Under the pieces are notes generated by a model that was given only the letters and a program-made list of their open reading frames with translations, was not told the DNA's origin and searched no databases. From positions 248,001-312,000 of the forward strand of contig NZ_JOEA01000013.1 in NCBI RefSeq assembly GCF_000719115.1: a DNA stretch of 64,000 nucleotides, in the 5' to 3' direction. Source of the stretch: Lentzea albidocapillata (GTDB taxonomy: Bacteria > Actinomycetota > Actinomycetes > Mycobacteriales > Pseudonocardiaceae). Both the position numbers and the translations under genes were made by a program. Shown one piece after another: positions 60,836 through 64,000 of this stretch (position 1 is the first letter of the stretch; the number at the start of each line of letters is the position of its first letter).

Positions 60836-63007
60836 CTACTCCGCCGCGTAATCCCTCGGGCTGATGCCACGTAGTACCGGACCGCACGCCAAGGCTGCTA
60901 CCAGCGCGACCGTGATGCCCACGCCCACCGGGGCGACGACCCACGGCGTGATCGGCATTTCGCCGTGCCCCACCAGTCCGCGCGCCAGAGTGAGCAATCC
61001 GAGGCCCACGACAATTCCCGCACCGCATGCCGCGATTGTGACGGCGAACACCGGAAGCATCACTTCTCGGCGCAAAGCGTGAGCCAGCACACGAATCGGA
61101 GTGCCTGCCGCGATCAACGCGCCGAAAGTGCGCCTGCGGTCGATCACCGACCCGGCCGCGGCCACCGCCGCGCCGATGCCGCCGAGCACCGCCGCGATGG
61201 AGAGGCCGATGATCGTGGCCCGCTGCAGATCCGCCATCAACGTGTCGCCGTACAGGCCCCGCTGCTCCCCGTCCGTGAGCCGCACGCCGGGCAACGTGCC
61301 GATCAGCGCGGTCTGCACGGCGTCGCGGTTCTCGGCCGTCGTCGGCACACCGACCATCGACACCTCACCGGCGATCGACGGCAGCAGCTCCCTGTCGATG
61401 ACCGCGTCCACCTGGCCGCCTGCCTCGAAGGGCCGCGTCTCGTACTTCTCCGGCAGCTTCGCGGTCAGGTCGTCCAGCCCGCTCGGCTTGAACTCGTCGC
61501 CCCCCAACGAGCGGGACGAGTACACGGCAGGTCCCGGCTGACAGGTGAGGCCGGTCAGCACCTTCGCGATCTCCGCGCACTGCCCGACGATGACGTACCT
61601 GCTGTGGTTGCCGCTCTTCACCGTGCCGTCCAGCATCGTGACGATCGGCGCCGAGGTCGTCAGCCGCAACGGCGTGACGTCGTGCGTCACCTGGTCCGCC
61701 ACGATCGCGTTCTCGTTCCAGGTGCTGTCGCGGTAGGGGACCTGGCTCTCCAGGCCCGGCAGCATCGTGAGCGCCATCGAGCCGGTGAAGACCGCGATCA
61801 CGACACCCGCCGAGCCGCGGAACGCCGCCACCGGGTCACCGGAGAGCCTGCGTCCGGCCAGCAGCGTCGAAGGCTTACGCCAGCGCCCGACGAAGAACCT
61901 GCCGACCCACGCGGTCATCACGGGTCCCGCCAGCACCAGCGCGACCGCCACCGCGCCGAGGCCGACGAGCGCCACGGTTGATTCGCCGGCCTCCTGCGCG
62001 TACATGATCCCGAGGAAGAACACGCCCAGCGCACCGGCGATCGTCAGCAGCCGCCACGACCGGACCTTGCGCCGCTCCTGCGTGGCGAGCGGCTGGTTCA
62101 CCACGCGCCTCAGCCCCATGATCGCCGCACCGATGACGAGCAGGGGCGCGAGCACGGCCACCGCCGCCACGACCGCGGGCTCCGGCACGAAGTCGCCGGG
62201 ATACCAGGTGCCGCCCTCCCACGGGATTCTCGCGGTGAGGTGGCTGAACGGCTGTGCCAGCAGCAACCCCAGCGCGCTGCCGACGACCGCGCCCACCGCC
62301 GTCTCGATCGCGGTCATCACGACGACCTGCCGCGGCGACGCTCCGGCGAGCCTGAGCGCGGCGAGGCGCCGTTCCCGTTTCGCCGCGGTCAGCCGGGCGG
62401 CCGACGCGACCAGCACCAGGCACGGCACGACCAGCACCACGAGCCCGACGCGGGTGAGGAGGTAGAGCATTCCCTTGTAGTCGTCGCGGTACGAGCCGCT
62501 GCTACCTACCAGACCTGGTGCCGGGAATCCGTTCCGGACCTCCTCGTGACCGATGATCGCGACGAGCTCTCCGGGGAACTTGAGCGCCTCCGGGCCGAGT
62601 TCGGCGATCTGCCTGCCGGGGAAGCGGTTGCCGAGCTTCTCCGCGGGGGTGCTGCGGACCAGGTCCGCGAGGGCGGGGGACAGCAGCACCTCGCCCGCCT
62701 CCGGGAACCGGGTGATACCGGCGGCGACCTCGATGTGGCCCTGGAACTGGTGCCTGCGCGCGACGTCGAACCGTTGGACCAGCTTGCCGTCGTAGGAATC
62801 CAAGTTCTTCGCAACGGAAATGGCTTCTCTGTCGTGCTGGCCCAGCACGTCGCGCCACGCCGTGCGGTCGGCGCGCGCCTGCAGGCCGTTCGGTGCGGCG
62901 AGGAGCCACAGCACCAGCGACACCGCGATCATCACGCCGAGTGCGACCAGCACGGTCGCGACCTGGCTGCGGCGGTCCCTGCGCAGCACCGCGAGAGCGA
63001 TCCTCAC
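60836..63007 (-). CDS. FtsX-like (MacB-type) ABC transporter permease
   Basis: A 723-residue permease with ten predicted helices: one at the start, three near residues 230-370, two to four in the middle, and the rest after a second large outside domain, as in two-FtsX-domain permeases. ASPRQVVVMTAIETAVGAVV and ERRLAALRLAG are the FtsX motifs. GTG 63007 overlaps the stop of the ATPase gene (GTGA). Confidence 0.88.
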   Translation of the reverse strand: MRIALAVLRRDRRSQVATVLVALGVMIAVSLVLWLLAAPNGLQARADRTAWRDVLGQHDREAISVAKNLDSYDGKLVQRFDVARRHQFQGHIEVAAGITRFPEAGEVLLSPALADLVRSTPAEKLGNRFPGRQIAELGPEALKFPGELVAIIGHEEVRNGFPAPGLVGSSGSYRDDYKGMLYLLTRVGLVVLVVPCLVLVASAARLTAAKRERRLAALRLAGASPRQVVVMTAIETAVGAVVGSALGLLLAQPFSHLTARIPWEGGTWYPGDFVPEPAVVAAVAVLAPLLVIGAAIMGLRRVVNQPLATQERRKVRSWRLLTIAGALGVFFLGIMYAQEAGESTVALVGLGAVAVALVLAGPVMTAWVGRFFVGRWRKPSTLLAGRRLSGDPVAAFRGSAGVVIAVFTGSMALTMLPGLESQVPYRDSTWNENAIVADQVTHDVTPLRLTTSAPIVTMLDGTVKSGNHSRYVIVGQCAEIAKVLTGLTCQPGPAVYSSRSLGGDEFKPSGLDDLTAKLPEKYETRPFEAGGQVDAVIDRELLPSIAGEVSMVGVPTTAENRDAVQTALIGTLPGVRLTDGEQRGLYGDTLMADLQRATIIGLSIAAVLGGIGAAVAAAGSVIDRRRTFGALIAAGTPIRVLAHALRREVMLPVFAVTIAACGAGIVVGLGLLTLARGLVGHGEMPITPWVVAPVGVGITVALVAALACGPVLRGISPRDYAAE

Positions 63008-63690
63008 GCGGACACCCCCGTGTTGATCCCCTGGGCGATGCGCCCGTCCTGGATCTCGACGACACGCAGCGCCCGGTCCGCGATCGCCTTGTCGTGCGTG
63101 ACGATGACGACGGCCGCGCCGGTCTCCTCCGCGGCCTGCAGGAGCGCGGTCATCATCTCCTGGCCGGTGCGCGTGTCGAGGGCGCCGGTCGGCTCGTCCG
63201 CGAAGATCACCCGCGGCCTGTGGGCGAGGGCCCGCGCGATCGCGACGCGCTGAGCCTGCCCGCCCGAGAGCTGGCTCGGCAGCCGCTTCTCCAGGCCCTG
63301 CAGACCGAGCCGCGCGAGCCACAGCCTGGCCGCGCCGAGCGACTCCTCGCGTGAGCCGCCGGCGAGCAGCATCGGCAGCGCCGCGTTCTCCTCGGCGGTC
63401 AGCTCGGCCACGAGCATCCCCGACTGGAAGACGAACCCGAACGCCGTGCGCCGCAACGCGCTGCGTCCCGTCTCGTTCAGTTCGCCGATCGCGCGCCCGT
63501 CGAGGAACACCTCGCCGCCGTCGGCGCGCAGGATGCCGGACAGCACGTGCAGGAGCGTCGTCTTGCCGGATCCGGACGGACCGACGACCGCCAGCACGTC
63601 CCCGGCCTTGATGTCGATGTCCACCCCGGCGAGCGCGTGCACGTCGCCGTAGGTCTTGACCAGGCCACGAGCGGCCAGAACCGAATTCAT
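63004..63690 (-). CDS. MacB/LolD-type ABC transporter ATPase
   Basis: A 228-residue ATPase with Walker A GPSGSGKTTLLHVLSG, signature LSGGQAQRVAIARAL and Walker B VIFADEPTGALDTRTGQ. It partners the FtsX-like permease. Such pairs in Gram-positives often export or sense antimicrobial peptides, usually with a two-component system nearby; the divergent membrane protein gene may be its sensor kinase. Confidence 0.93.
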   Translation of the reverse strand: MNSVLAARGLVKTYGDVHALAGVDIDIKAGDVLAVVGPSGSGKTTLLHVLSGILRADGGEVFLDGRAIGELNETGRSALRRTAFGFVFQSGMLVAELTAEENAALPMLLAGGSREESLGAARLWLARLGLQGLEKRLPSQLSGGQAQRVAIARALAHRPRVIFADEPTGALDTRTGQEMMTALLQAAEETGAAVVIVTHDKAIADRALRVVEIQDGRIAQGINTGVSA

Positions 63691-63798
63691 GTCCTCAAGG
63701 TGCCGTGCGCGGAGCCGTAAAACCTCAGCCTTGACGACACACCGGATCAGCCGGATGACCGAGGCCGTAGAGGTGTGGTGGTCCTACCGTTGTCTCCC

Positions 63799-64000
63799 GT
63801 GGACAGTCATCGGGGCCAATGGCCGATCGCCGCCGTTCTCGCCTTGCTGATGCTCGGCGAGCTCCTTCTGATGAGCGGGGGAGGCAGCGCCGAGGCGCTC
63901 GTGTGGCTGTTGAGCGTGCCGGTGTGCATCGTGGCCGTCACCTCGTTCAAGTCGCGTGCCTTCACGATCCCGGTGGCCGTCGCGTCGATCTTCGTGTCGT
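63799..64000 (+). CDS. membrane protein, 5' part (possible sensor kinase)
   Basis: The first 67 codons of a protein that runs off the right edge. Two or three hydrophobic helices appear at once (WPIAAVLALLMLGELLLMSG; ALVWLLSVPVCIVAVTSF). This resembles the membrane part of histidine kinases found beside FtsX-type ABC genes, but nothing diagnostic is inside the window. GTG start. Confidence 0.5.
   Translation, partial: MDSHRGQWPIAAVLALLMLGELLLMSGGGSAEALVWLLSVPVCIVAVTSFKSRAFTIPVAVASIFVS

Noticed and set aside
63656..63850. A 64-codon plus-strand frame across the ABC ATPase start
   Set aside because: It overlaps the promoter region and start of the ATPase gene and the start of the next gene in another frame; no homology or ribosome site.

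Overview
The window is chromosomal DNA of a high-GC actinomycete. The proteins point to the Pseudonocardiaceae (a Lentzea, Saccharothrix or Actinosynnema-like genus); this placement is inference. Supporting signs are GTG starts at roughly half of the genes, strong G/C preference at third codon positions, a fused FbiC for coenzyme F420, type VII secretion-like small genes, eukaryotic-type Ser/Thr kinases, and a succinate dehydrogenase / cytidine deaminase / thymidine phosphorylase / adenosine deaminase order also known in mycobacteria. No IS element, prophage, rRNA operon or CRISPR array is visible, so this reads as a core-like region with accessory genes scattered through it.

Layout. 1-7.1 kb: 5' part of folD with a DMT-type transporter, a large TNT-domain (NAD glycohydrolase-type) protein, a pentapeptide repeat protein, malate dehydrogenase and an inositol-phosphatase-like enzyme. 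7.2-12.8 kb: a leftward run with a HhH-GPD repair protein, a secreted beta-propeller-like protein, a membrane Ser/Thr kinase and a three-gene ABC-2 exporter. 12.9-18.3 kb: small secreted proteins, a J-domain/NERD protein, a tRNA-like gene with an odd anticodon loop, and small enzymes. 18.3-20.1 kb: a quinone-oxidoreductase-like dehydrogenase flanked by two related TetR regulators, with a clear palindromic operator. 20.1-27.7 kb: a PRPP synthetase variant, a Tat-exported PHP protein, isocitrate dehydrogenase, exonuclease III and a MNT/HepT toxin-antitoxin pair. 27.8-38.0 kb: a Tat-exported metallophosphatase, FbiC, TrpS, a YhjD-type membrane protein, a D,D-carboxypeptidase, a LANTG cell-wall protein and a nuclease-like protein.

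38.2-53.4 kb is a metabolic block: the leftward sdhCDAB operon, then a rightward nucleoside importer (BMP lipoprotein, double ATPase, two permeases) translationally coupled to cytidine deaminase and thymidine phosphorylase, then a second Ser/Thr kinase and a long hendecad-repeat coiled-coil protein on the other strand, then adenosine deaminase. Import, deamination and phosphorolysis of nucleosides thus sit together next to the TCA cycle complex.

53.4-64.0 kb: a dTDP-glucose 4,6-dehydratase-like enzyme with a self-regulated GntR repressor (apparently leaderless mRNA), an acidic duplicated protein, a four-gene type VII secretion-like cassette (two YbaB-like proteins, an NlpC/P60 peptidase, an EspC-like protein) with a divergent SUKH-family gene, a VanZ-like protein, a MacB/FtsX-type ABC system, and the start of a membrane protein.

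The best candidates for new biology are the TNT protein with an apparent immunity-like N-terminal domain, the 8-nt-loop tRNA-like gene, the type VII cassette with its SUKH neighbour, the hendecad protein, and the two kinases ending in septum-formation-like sensor domains. All functional calls come from reading the sequence; no database search was run.
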